From a virus, in the IMG/VR virus record IMGVR_UViG_3300043777_000173, positions 1 through 64,000 of that record: 64,000 nucleotides of DNA. One strand, given 5' to 3'. Of the stretch, positions 41,101 to 47,198 are shown one piece after another (positions within the stretch are counted from its first letter, which is position 1; each line of letters starts with the position of its first letter). The notes under the pieces were generated by a model, which saw nothing but the letters and a program-made list of their open reading frames with translations, was not told the DNA's origin and did no database searches. The position numbers and the translations under genes were made by a program.

Positions 41101-42677
41101 TTAACCTGGGCATCTCAGGTTATCACGGGACGATGATTAGCCTCGTCTCCGCGACATCTGACCTGGCCCTCGGTCTCCAGAAGGTTATGAACTACGGGGA
41201 CATTGGCGGGGTAAAGGACATGCTGCGAGGCACGATTGGGACCTTTATGCTCCGCTCTGCTGCGCGTGACTACAACCTTGGTCGTAGCATTCAAGGCGAG
41301 GCCCTCGATCCGACTGGCAACCCCGAGCTTCAAAAGTACGTTGATGCGATCACCAAAGGCGGAGGCCGCTTCAAGCAAGACCCATTTTATTCCAATATGA
41401 TGGCCGAGCGCAAGGGCTTTGTCAACTGGCTTCGCCTCGCCCCGCAAGGTAAGTTCATGCAGATGGCCCAGAATGGAGTCCGGGCCCTGTCTGGTCCAAT
41501 CATGGAGAAGTTCGTGCCCCGCGTTAAGCTGGGTGCCGCCGCGCGCATGATGGAGACCAAGCTCGCCGATCTCCAGAAGAACGGTATCACCGATGAGAAC
41601 ACGGTCGCCACAGAGATGGGGAAGATTTGGGATTCAATCGACAACCGGGCCGGGCAGATGGTCTATGACAATCTGTTCTGGAACAATGCCGCCAAGGACC
41701 TCGCGTTCACGGCCGTGCGAGCGGTTGGGTGGGACCTCGGCTCCGTTCGAGAATATGGTGGTGGTGTAGCCATTGATCTGCCCCGTCAACTTGCCAAGGG
41801 CCTTCGCGGTGAGCGTCCTGAATTGACCTCCCGCCTCGCCTTCACTATCGCCACGCCAATCACCGTCGGCCTCGTCGGTGGAATGCTCCATTACTACATG
41901 ACCGGCAAGGCTCCCACCAAGACCGAGGACTACTTCTTTCCTGGCCCCGATGGCAACAAGGTGTCCTTTCCAAGCTACATGAAGGATTACTTCTCCTTCA
42001 AGGACCACCCAATGAAAACGGTGGTCAACAAGTTGCATCCAACTTGGGGCCAGCTTTCGGACCTTTACAGCAATGCGGACTTCTATGGAACGGAGATATA
42101 CCACCCCGGTGACCCCAACCTTAAAAAGGGCTGGGATATCATGAAGTGGTATGGTAAGAGCTTCGTGCCTCTGAGCTTCAAGGGAATTGAGACCAGGATC
42201 GAGCGCGGGGAGCCGGTTAGTTCTGCCACGTCTGGCTTCGCGGGCTTCATGCCTGCGCCCTCCTCGGTTGGCCAGACAGACGCCGAGAAACTTGCCTTTG
42301 AGTTGTCCACTCGCGAATGGAAAAAAGGTCCCCGAACCTCGGCAGATGCCGAACGTTACCAGCTCGTCCAGAAGTTCCAGCGCCAAGTTGGGGCTGGCCA
42401 GAAGATCGACATGCAAGAGCTAACTCGCGCCTGGCAAGACAAGAAGATTCAAGACACGGACATTGCGAAGATATACTCAAGTTACAACGTCCCTAAGCTC
42501 CAGCGGGAGTTCAAGGAGTTATCGTTGCCTGATGCCTTAGCTGTGATGCGCGAAGCGAAGCCCGAGGAGCGCGTCCAGCTCAAACCCCTCCTGCTCCAGA
42601 AATATGGCCAACTGGAGAGATATCCACTAGACCAACAGCAGGCCTACGACCGGGAGGTTCGTGCATATTTTAAGTAA
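38103..42677 (+). CDS. Giant internal virion/ejection protein, 1524 aa
   Basis: Opens with a repeated GPWEQYQ/GPWDKYK element common in phage ejection proteins, then a hydrophobic stretch, a long Ala/Pro/Glu-rich region (about 200-490), and extended helices. Near the C-terminus is a membrane-type segment (ITVGLVGGMLHYYMTG). It probably enters the cell with the DNA and helps form the trans-envelope channel. Two hairpin repeats (copies 9, 10) lie in frame inside the low-complexity region. Confidence 0.75.
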   Translation: MSGPWEQYQKPTGPWDKYKAPVSSTSAPPVNRGPAYDDPTKSAWATAGSFVPEMATPALRIANKVAQVPVQMGEYVGGALGTITEAMTGGAIQLLHPELQTTRQLETAHPILMGGSQAIGEVAGDLAGNPTNWPLMGSGSARPLLRKLITRGFTASMAKGTYDSVQELYNNWDKMSPKDRAELGTKAGISAAMTAITAKHWHEAPAPENIPIAASGKTESEIKAQVSTSSPRTGLDSKPELTYDQIKARIAEIEARTAKPKAAPEPAKVTPAVEEAVASNKRIATYIAKTDAVRAEIKAKAQAPEATPVEAAKPEPPKAPTPEQELASLRAQRAQELTDLKAMVAERRAQNPEVAKAFDTLINKPAPPEGATRLEVKQAEMKAKNDVINSKQAEAEQFIREHRRQQATEATRLQQENDALRKASSSPEVGGVPATPEAAKPAAEPVPPAKEASRSGEPVRPAAQPEVGSEPRSLRGDLGERPPAATKPAPRDFAKEMEVFKQRVDKWQEDHPGVAKNQAQQIVAEQMRKERGALGGSPDDPQARREAKINEWLNQLKDEKTPPSVLDNAYKMLGAYGLSHDDIIQRMAGGADFAKSPIEERLGPNPELDKKADSMIGGLMNTVDRTMAKYPGAGVAGDVEKNEIRNTSKTTEEYMARIQALEEGRAKGNPSISGVKDPAQEELDRMFKLRDDRIRDKERGSLSFKRLTDEERKSANPLRRLADALDRVAGFIEHGNMSPEEAAREQQARNIIRGAAAEKARSHLEVMEALKGAIERHDSPTNERENFIQFMDAGEGKEGAKFLRPEDQALANVLHEMFDEKWEKVKEVKGLEGDGIENYLAHIWEKSGKAGQLLQGILTGRKPLEGSARFLKNRFYQYASSGVEHGLNPVTWNPIRLQLAALFDTDRFLMAHDIKDQFKDAGLVQWKKLSEYKDVPPGWQRLDDKIFQPKIVGDGALKEYGTYYAPAEVAKIFNRYLSPGLGGNPVFRNFRNYGNTLNMINLGISGYHGTMISLVSATSDLALGLQKVMNYGDIGGVKDMLRGTIGTFMLRSAARDYNLGRSIQGEALDPTGNPELQKYVDAITKGGGRFKQDPFYSNMMAERKGFVNWLRLAPQGKFMQMAQNGVRALSGPIMEKFVPRVKLGAAARMMETKLADLQKNGITDENTVATEMGKIWDSIDNRAGQMVYDNLFWNNAAKDLAFTAVRAVGWDLGSVREYGGGVAIDLPRQLAKGLRGERPELTSRLAFTIATPITVGLVGGMLHYYMTGKAPTKTEDYFFPGPDGNKVSFPSYMKDYFSFKDHPMKTVVNKLHPTWGQLSDLYSNADFYGTEIYHPGDPNLKKGWDIMKWYGKSFVPLSFKGIETRIERGEPVSSATSGFAGFMPAPSSVGQTDAEKLAFELSTREWKKGPRTSADAERYQLVQKFQRQVGAGQKIDMQELTRAWQDKKIQDTDIAKIYSSYNVPKLQREFKELSLPDALAVMREAKPEERVQLKPLLLQKYGQLERYPLDQQQAYDREVRAYFK
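38785..38808 (+). repeat. Dispersed hairpin repeat, copy 9
   Basis: CCTCCTCG-CCTAGAA-CGGGGTTAG inside the 1524-aa gene, in sense orientation, read as SSPRTGLDS. The same peptide is produced by copy 11 in an unrelated gene. Confidence 0.9.
39509..39531 (-). repeat. Dispersed hairpin repeat, copy 10
   Basis: CGAACCCCG-TTCTTTG-CGAGGAG on the plus strand, antisense inside the 1524-aa gene, read as EPRSLRGD. The usual CTAACC would give TAA in this frame; here it is CGAACC, keeping the gene open. Confidence 0.85.
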
Positions 42678-42704
42678 TATCTTGGCTCCGCCAGGTATCT
42701 AAAC
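42674..42704 (+). promoter_or_regulatory. Phage ECF-type promoter, copy 4
   Basis: GTAATAT, 17 bp, TCTAAAC, overlapping the stop of the 1524-aa gene. Transcription would start about five bases later, at the head of a ~65-base leader ending in a terminator. Confidence 0.85.
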
Positions 42705-42708
42705 TAGT

Positions 42709-42774
42709 ATAAGGAGCCTACGATGTTCCTTTGAACCAGGGCCAATTGAGCTAGCGTTGGCCCTCTTCCTTTTT
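42709..42774 (+). ncRNA. Short leader RNA with three-codon ORF
   Basis: From the inferred start of copy 4 the RNA carries AAGGAG, then ATG TTC CTT TGA (a three-codon frame), then a terminator hairpin. This could be a ~65-nt small RNA or an attenuator leader for the gene that follows. Confidence 0.5.
42738..42774 (+). terminator. Terminator/attenuator before the integrase-like gene
   Basis: AGGGCCAA and TTGGCCCT form an 8-bp stem with an 11-base loop, followed by CTTCCTTTTT. It ends either the morphogenesis transcript or the short RNA from promoter copy 4; the downstream ATG begins at the end of the T-run. Confidence 0.8.
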
Positions 42775-43086
42775 ATGATCGAGATACCAAAAGACCCCTC
42801 ATTCAAAGACCTGCAAGTCCTCTGGGAATCGCAGTTCTGGTACAAAGCTCCCGCGACCTGGCGATTCTATGCTCAATCCTATGAACGCTGGATCAAACGG
42901 TTCGGAGCAGACCGGAAGCCCCGCGATGTCTTTCGCTCAGATGTTCTAGAATACAAAGCCTGGCTTCGCTCTCTGGGCAAGAGCGAGCAATATATAGAGA
43001 ACGAGATGGAGCGAGGCAGACGGTTTTATCGTTACCTTGACTCGCGGGAGCTGGTCGAGAAGGATTGGAATCCGTTTAAGTTCTAG
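42775..43086 (+). CDS. Orphan tyrosine-recombinase core-binding domain
   Basis: 103 aa resembling only the N-terminal SAM-like DNA-binding domain of phage integrases: FYAQSYERWIKRFG, DVFRSDVLEYKAWL and a closing FYRYLDSRELVEKDWNPF. No catalytic R...HxxR...Y domain follows, since a strong terminator stands right after the stop. It may be a DNA-binding regulator or remnant. No ribosome site, and the ATG follows a terminator, so expression likely depends on antitermination. Confidence 0.7.
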   Translation: MIEIPKDPSFKDLQVLWESQFWYKAPATWRFYAQSYERWIKRFGADRKPRDVFRSDVLEYKAWLRSLGKSEQYIENEMERGRRFYRYLDSRELVEKDWNPFKF

Positions 43087-43112
43087 TACGATTGGCGTCT
43101 CCTAGAAACACG

Positions 43113-43142
43113 AAAGCCTCCAGAGATTCTGGAGGCTTTTTT
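43113..43142. terminator. Strong bidirectional terminator
   Basis: AAGCCTCCAGA and TCTGGAGGCTT pair perfectly over 11 bp around GAT, flanked by A and T runs, between the convergent rightward and leftward units. Confidence 0.92.
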
Positions 43143-43155
43143 GTGTCGCGACTAA

Positions 43156-43449
43156 CTACTTCGTTTCCATCTCTTTTTGCAGGAGGGCCAGGGCTCGCCA
43201 GGCCATCTTGGCACTGTGCGGGACTCCGTCCTCATCTAACGTCCCTCTTTGCATGAAGTGCCGAAGCATTGCGTCCGCCTCGTCCGTTGACTTGGTTCGG
43301 TCCCAATGCAGGGGCGTTCCGGGATTATGTTGTTGATTGCCGATGAAGCTAACTTTTGCCACCGCCAGTAGGGCATCTGGAAAATAATCCAGCACCCCTG
43401 TAGCCACCGGCATCGTCTTACGTTCTGTACCACTCGGCATGATAGTCAT
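43156..43449 (-). CDS. DUF5664-like dNTP-metabolism protein
   Basis: 97 aa. The order LDYFPDALLAVAKVSFIGNQ, a Trp-containing HWDRTKS, ADAMLRHFMQRG and HSAKMAWRALALLQ follows the DUF5664 domain (annotated as dATP/dGTP diphosphohydrolase N-terminal in Pfam). Probably helical, acting on nucleotides. Last gene of the replication unit. Confidence 0.7.
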   Translation of the reverse strand: MTIMPSGTERKTMPVATGVLDYFPDALLAVAKVSFIGNQQHNPGTPLHWDRTKSTDEADAMLRHFMQRGTLDEDGVPHSAKMAWRALALLQKEMETK

Positions 43450-43600
43450 GTATTAGACCGTGCAGCTCCTCTAACCAATCCATGTAGCCAAGCCAGGGCC
43501 CGCCCATTCTATGATCCCCGGCTTTTATCTCATCCTCACAACGGTGAATCTCCTTGACGGCTTGAGCGATCAGTTCAACCCTTGTACGTTTTGCCGCCAT
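43418..43600 (-). CDS. Small helical protein, 60 aa
   Basis: ATG start chosen over an upstream TTG. Helical, rich in His/Trp/Glu (HRCEDEIKAGDHRMGGPW). Overlaps both neighbouring genes, so translation is probably coupled. No family recognised. Confidence 0.5.
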   Translation of the reverse strand: MAAKRTRVELIAQAVKEIHRCEDEIKAGDHRMGGPWLGYMDWLEELHGLIHDYHAEWYRT

Positions 43601-44339
43601 AGGAGAACTCGCCGTCAATCACCACCACCGGATAAAGGTTGAACATCCCCTTCTCCCTTAACTCGACAATCGTGAAGCCCGTTAACCAAGCCGTAGGTCG
43701 ATTCCTCAAATAGGCTGGATTCGTAGCCCCAACAATAGGCGCGATCCAAGCCATATACTTCTTCTTGACTTCTACTGGCGAGATTTTAGCAATGCTCTGA
43801 GGCGCATGAGTATGCCCGGCGAGTACATTCCCTCCATAGATTTCAAGCGCTTTTTTAGCCGGGTAGGCTCCCGCCTGGTTGCCAATTCCTGTGAGAATCT
43901 CTCCGTGAATAACATTAAGCTCCCCGAGCTTGTACGCATGGCCGAGCGGTACAACTTTCCATCCTCGTTGCTCCAATTTGAGGGTGTCTTGTCTCTCAAT
44001 GATCCCCTCTAATTCTGGTTGTTCTTCGATGAGGTCGTGTTCGAATCTATCATGATTCCCAATGATCCACACCCGTTCAGCGTTCTTAAGGCTCTGTTCA
44101 AGAGGTTCAAGTATCTCGCGTGTGAATCCGGTAGTGTTCCGTTGGTACGAAGCTCGCTCACGATAAAAAGGTTTTCCTTTTGTATGGTGAGAAATTTCTT
44201 CGTTATTGAATTGATCTCCTCCGAAGATAAAACCCGCTGGTTTGACATCTTTAATGAACTCCATCATGGCCGACCAGGTCGGCTTCGAATATTCGGGGTA
44301 GTGCAAATCGTGAGCAATCACGTAGGTTTTTAATTTCAT
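43575..44339 (-). CDS. Metallophosphoesterase, 254 aa
   Basis: Calcineurin-like fold: AHDLHYP (site I), FGGDQFNNEE (II), IIGNHDRFEHD (III), VIHGE and LAGHTHAP (V). Two-metal phosphatase or nuclease; phage relatives often process DNA or nucleotides. Starts on the helicase stop (TAATG). A second enzyme of the superfamily is at 52710. Confidence 0.88.
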   Translation of the reverse strand: MKLKTYVIAHDLHYPEYSKPTWSAMMEFIKDVKPAGFIFGGDQFNNEEISHHTKGKPFYRERASYQRNTTGFTREILEPLEQSLKNAERVWIIGNHDRFEHDLIEEQPELEGIIERQDTLKLEQRGWKVVPLGHAYKLGELNVIHGEILTGIGNQAGAYPAKKALEIYGGNVLAGHTHAPQSIAKISPVEVKKKYMAWIAPIVGATNPAYLRNRPTAWLTGFTIVELREKGMFNLYPVVVIDGEFSYGGKTYKG

Positions 44340-45493
44340 TAGGCCATCGGTTTCCGGAAGAGATTATCTTCCAATATGATTTCCCTGTCTCGCACTAGAT
44401 CAGCTAGGACGCGGTCAACGTCCGCGCTGCCCATATAGTTCCGCATGGCTCTTCGAACTTCAGTCGCACTCAATGCCATGTTCCCCAGGACTTCCATGAT
44501 CTTCGTAACCTTCTTGCCCTCTGGACTCAAGGGCACTACCACTTGAGCAAGCTTATCGACAGAATAAGTGTAAAGGCAAATTCCAGCGCGCACATCAGAA
44601 GCATGAATGCTATCTCGCCCACAGGAGATAGCGATAAGTAAGCTAAGACGAAGAACGTGAGCACCGGCGCGGGCAGCAAAAGGAGCCAAGGCACCGCTTT
44701 CTGGAAGAACCGTGTTATACCACTGAGTGTACTCATCTGAGGCCTCGTAGTCTGCGAAATCAATCAACCCCTCATTAATCCGCACTAGCCGGACAAAATC
44801 GTAGATCACCTTCTCCCGCTCGGTCGCCAGTTCGCTCCGCTGCTGGTCGTTCATCATCCGACGAGGATCGGCTATACGTTGATATTTGTAATCTTCCTTG
44901 ACTATCAAAAACCTGGGTAAGAAGCCACCCTCGCCAGCCGTGCTCGGGAGCATGTCCTGCAACCACTGTTTCGTTGATCCGCCCATCACGCAACACTCGG
45001 GGCGTTGAATTACCATGTTCCCACCAGATTTGGTACGTACCCGAGCGGGGGCCAGGTCCAATAAGTCTGTAAAGTAGGGAATCATCCCCTCGTTGTACTT
45101 CTCCTTGCTGAAAAGGTTCGCTAGCTCGGATGCCAGGATAATACTCTTTGGACAAACCACTAAGTCCTGGTGAATTGCTTCCTTCGTACTTTTGCCCGTC
45201 AAGAGGTTCGGCTTGATCTCGTCGGGCAAGGGGCTGATTAGATGATTCACTGCAATGTCCCGCATCGCCGTAGACTTCCCAATGCCCGAAGGTCCGATCA
45301 GAAGCAAATTTAGCAACGGATAAACCTTGTGAACATCCAAGGAAAAATAAATTCGGCGACCCAGCGCTGCGCCCAAGCAGGCCATCCCGGAGAACAATAT
45401 GTAACTCCTCGGGGACTCCGCCAGGGGCCACGCTTTCAACCAGCTTGTAAACCAGCTTTCTTTCGGCAGGCATTCAATCACGTCTCCTGGCAT
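44339..45493 (-). CDS. DUF3987-type replicative ATPase/helicase
   Basis: 384 aa. Walker A LIGPSGIGKST near residue 70, then IILASELANLF as a Walker B-like strand and a sensor-like CVMGGSTKQW. C-terminal helices end in a winged-helix-like tail (LSATEVRRAMRNYMGSADVD). DUF3987 proteins resemble D5/primase-helicases and act in plasmid and phage replication. Confidence 0.75.
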   Translation of the reverse strand: MPGDVIECLPKESWFTSWLKAWPLAESPRSYILFSGMACLGAALGRRIYFSLDVHKVYPLLNLLLIGPSGIGKSTAMRDIAVNHLISPLPDEIKPNLLTGKSTKEAIHQDLVVCPKSIILASELANLFSKEKYNEGMIPYFTDLLDLAPARVRTKSGGNMVIQRPECCVMGGSTKQWLQDMLPSTAGEGGFLPRFLIVKEDYKYQRIADPRRMMNDQQRSELATEREKVIYDFVRLVRINEGLIDFADYEASDEYTQWYNTVLPESGALAPFAARAGAHVLRLSLLIAISCGRDSIHASDVRAGICLYTYSVDKLAQVVVPLSPEGKKVTKIMEVLGNMALSATEVRRAMRNYMGSADVDRVLADLVRDREIILEDNLFRKPMA

Positions 45494-45623
45494 CTACACA
45501 CCCTTTGTGCATCCGGTTGTCAAATATGTCCGTCACTCCCCCTCCGGGTCGCACGGCCTTCCCGCATACGGAACAGTTCTTAGTTGATCGGCGAGAACGA
45601 GTCTTGCTCTTGCTTCGGTCCAA
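45474..45623 (-). CDS. Small zinc-ribbon protein, 49 aa
   Basis: Basic N-terminus, then CSVCGKAVRPGGG and HKGC, a CxxC...HxxC set. TTG start without a clear ribosome site; overlaps the previous gene by 44 bases and the helicase by 20. Composition is protein-like and uninterrupted. Confidence 0.45.
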   Translation of the reverse strand: MDRSKSKTRSRRSTKNCSVCGKAVRPGGGVTDIFDNRMHKGCVDARRRD

Positions 45624-45846
45624 ATTTCTCATAAACCTGTTTCCGCTCCGCGAGGAATCGCTCGCGCTGTTCGTCGAGGGACTCTAACTCCTGTACCCGA
45701 AAAGTCTCGACGACGTGTTTGATTCCTTCCTGCCCGGCTATAGGTCGTCTCACGTCAACGGTTCCTTCTTCAGGAAGGAATGACAGAATAAAAATTGCCT
45801 CGCCCGTAGTCCGAATAAATGCTACATCATTCTCTTTAATTGTCAT
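45580..45846 (-). CDS. Small beta-barrel plus helix protein, 88 aa
   Basis: First gene after promoter copy 5, with only seven bases between the -10 element and ATG, implying a near-leaderless mRNA. N-terminal strands (DVAFIRTTGEAIFILSF) and a C-terminal charged helix (DEQRERFLAERKQVYEKF). Family unknown. Confidence 0.65.
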   Translation of the reverse strand: MTIKENDVAFIRTTGEAIFILSFLPEEGTVDVRRPIAGQEGIKHVVETFRVQELESLDEQRERFLAERKQVYEKFGPKQEQDSFSPIN

Positions 45847-46025
45847 TGTACTGGTTTAGATACCTCATCCTTGGTAGATATTACATTGCTGTCTAACCCC
45901 GTTCTAGGCGAGGAGGATGCCGGTTTCCCCCTTATAATACACCCCCGCTCCACACAATCATGGTGTGCCCAAGTCTCGTGGAGATCAGGGCCACCAGTCA
46001 ACAAGCGCCAGAGTTTCTTGAACAT
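45843..46025 (-). CDS. Small protein, 60 aa, with repeat-encoded segment
   Basis: GGGAG six bases before ATG. N-terminus MFKKLWRLLTGGPDLHETWA with a Cys/His pair, then SSSPRTGLDS from hairpin repeat copy 11 and a tail whose codons overlap promoter copy 5. The unusual tail suggests repeat and promoter DNA were recruited into the frame. Confidence 0.55.
   Translation of the reverse strand: MFKKLWRLLTGGPDLHETWAHHDCVERGCIIRGKPASSSPRTGLDSNVISTKDEVSKPVQ
45854..45884 (-). promoter_or_regulatory. Phage ECF-type promoter, copy 5
   Basis: GTAATAT, 17 bp, TCTAAAC on the minus strand, within the 3' coding end of the 60-aa gene; serves 45846 and the helicase/phosphoesterase genes. Confidence 0.85.
45893..45916 (-). 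repeat. Dispersed hairpin repeat, copy 11
   Basis: CCTCCTCG-CCTAGAA-CGGGGTTAG on the minus strand, in sense, read in frame as SSPRTGLDS as in copy 9. Nine bases upstream of promoter copy 5. Confidence 0.9.
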
Positions 46026-46421
46026 TTATTGCTCCCTTGGAAATTTGATGCAGTGTTTCCCGCCGGATTCGTCTGTGAGCAACACTCGCGTCTTCTCTGC
46101 GCAGGTCCAGTGTTTACGATCTTCGTACTTATCGCACTGATTTCCATCCCACTGCAAAGTAGAATATTGTACGCATATCTTGTCTACGCGGTCGTTAATT
46201 GCGGGAACGTCCATCGGCTCCGGCTTCGACGGACAAGGAAACAGCACAATACTGCCGTCATTACCCGCCCTGGAGCAATCCAGAAATCTAGGCGCTGTCC
46301 CCGGCAAGCATTTACAGAAATCAGCATGACATTCAACCGGCTTTGAACAATCAACGCTTATTGACTGCCCGCAGCACACTCCAGCGCACCCGAGCAACAG
46401 GATGGAAAGTAGAAGTTTCAT
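46026..46421 (-). CDS. Cys-rich lipoprotein, 131 aa
   Basis: Start set at the ATG with GGAGA upstream, giving signal MKLLLSILLLGC with a lipobox (LLGC). The mature protein has about a dozen cysteines (VECHADFCKCLPG, CEKTR-like CAEKTR), so it is probably disulfide-rich in the periplasm. ATGA overlap with the gene before it. Envelope or lysis (spanin-like) role possible. Confidence 0.7.
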   Translation of the reverse strand: MKLLLSILLLGCAGVCCGQSISVDCSKPVECHADFCKCLPGTAPRFLDCSRAGNDGSIVLFPCPSKPEPMDVPAINDRVDKICVQYSTLQWDGNQCDKYEDRKHWTCAEKTRVLLTDESGGKHCIKFPREQ

Positions 46422-46750
46422 TTTTTGTCTCCGAAATTCTTGCACGTCACGTCCTGCGGATTCGTCATGCAGGTAACGACGTGCTGATCTTCTGCGGTGA
46501 ATGGGATCTTTTTGCCGTGGCCGTCCGTCCGGTCAAAACAGACTTCCGTGTTGCCGTTGTTGGCGAAAGCTAGATCGCAGTGCATATCCCATGCAGCGGT
46601 ATCTATGGTGAATTCTGGTTTACATCCCATTGGATCATTGCAGACCAAAGCACCGCTAGCATCAATCGTCGGCTTTCCCGGTGGCTTCGGAGATGCAGGC
46701 TTCGCGCACCCGAGCAACCCGAGACACAGCAGCAGCGATGCAATTCTCAT
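46418..46750 (-). CDS. Second Cys-rich lipoprotein, 110 aa
   Basis: ATG with GAGGAAG upstream; signal MRIASLLLCLGLLGC and a Pro-rich linker (AKPASPKPPGKP) typical of outer-membrane lipoproteins. Several cysteines follow. Translationally coupled on both sides. Together with the 131-aa gene it forms a lipoprotein pair. Confidence 0.7.
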   Translation of the reverse strand: MRIASLLLCLGLLGCAKPASPKPPGKPTIDASGALVCNDPMGCKPEFTIDTAAWDMHCDLAFANNGNTEVCFDRTDGHGKKIPFTAEDQHVVTCMTNPQDVTCKNFGDKK

Positions 46751-46899
46751 TTCTTCCTCAATTCTTGGTGAATCGCCCACAAAGCACCGTTGATTACAAC
46801 GAGCATTATGAGTATCCCCCCGCTTATAACAGCAATCATAGAGAGATCGAAGTCGGTGGTTTCGCTGACGAGACACAGCAGCAGCAGAGCAGATTTCAT
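46747..46899 (-). CDS. Small membrane protein, 50 aa
   Basis: Starts in an ATGA overlap and ends in another. N-terminal hydrophobic MKSALLLLCLV and a central helix (MIAVISGGILIMLVVINGAL) with a charged C-terminus. Between a holin-like gene and two lipoproteins, so an inner-membrane spanin or holin partner is conceivable. Confidence 0.55.
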   Translation of the reverse strand: MKSALLLLCLVSETTDFDLSMIAVISGGILIMLVVINGALWAIHQELRKK

Positions 46900-47198
46900 A
46901 GATAAATGCTCCCAAGGGCCACGAGGATGCCCGCAATATAACTAGTCAGGTCGATCAGACCGCCATTGAAGAACGGATCACCTTCGTAACGAGGATCATA
47001 CCAGGCCTCGATCACCGTGGCGATCCCCGCCCAAATCAGACCGGCAACCAGCCCGTGTCCCCAGTGATACTGGACCGTCAAGACCACTGAATATCCAATC
47101 AGGAAATGCACGGCTTGCGCCCACACGCTCGGATCGTCTTTGATCTTCGCGAGGCGGGTTAATTGGGTGTTGATCCAGGCTTTTAGGTTATCGCTCAT
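46896..47198 (-). CDS. Three-helix membrane protein, holin-like
   Basis: 100 aa. Amphipathic N-terminus then three hydrophobic segments (VHFLIGYSVVLTVQYHW, LVAGLIWAGIATVI, LTSYIAGILVALGSIYL). Size and topology match class I holins. It heads a coupled membrane/lipoprotein cassette directly after DNA polymerase. Confidence 0.6.
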   Translation of the reverse strand: MSDNLKAWINTQLTRLAKIKDDPSVWAQAVHFLIGYSVVLTVQYHWGHGLVAGLIWAGIATVIEAWYDPRYEGDPFFNGGLIDLTSYIAGILVALGSIYL

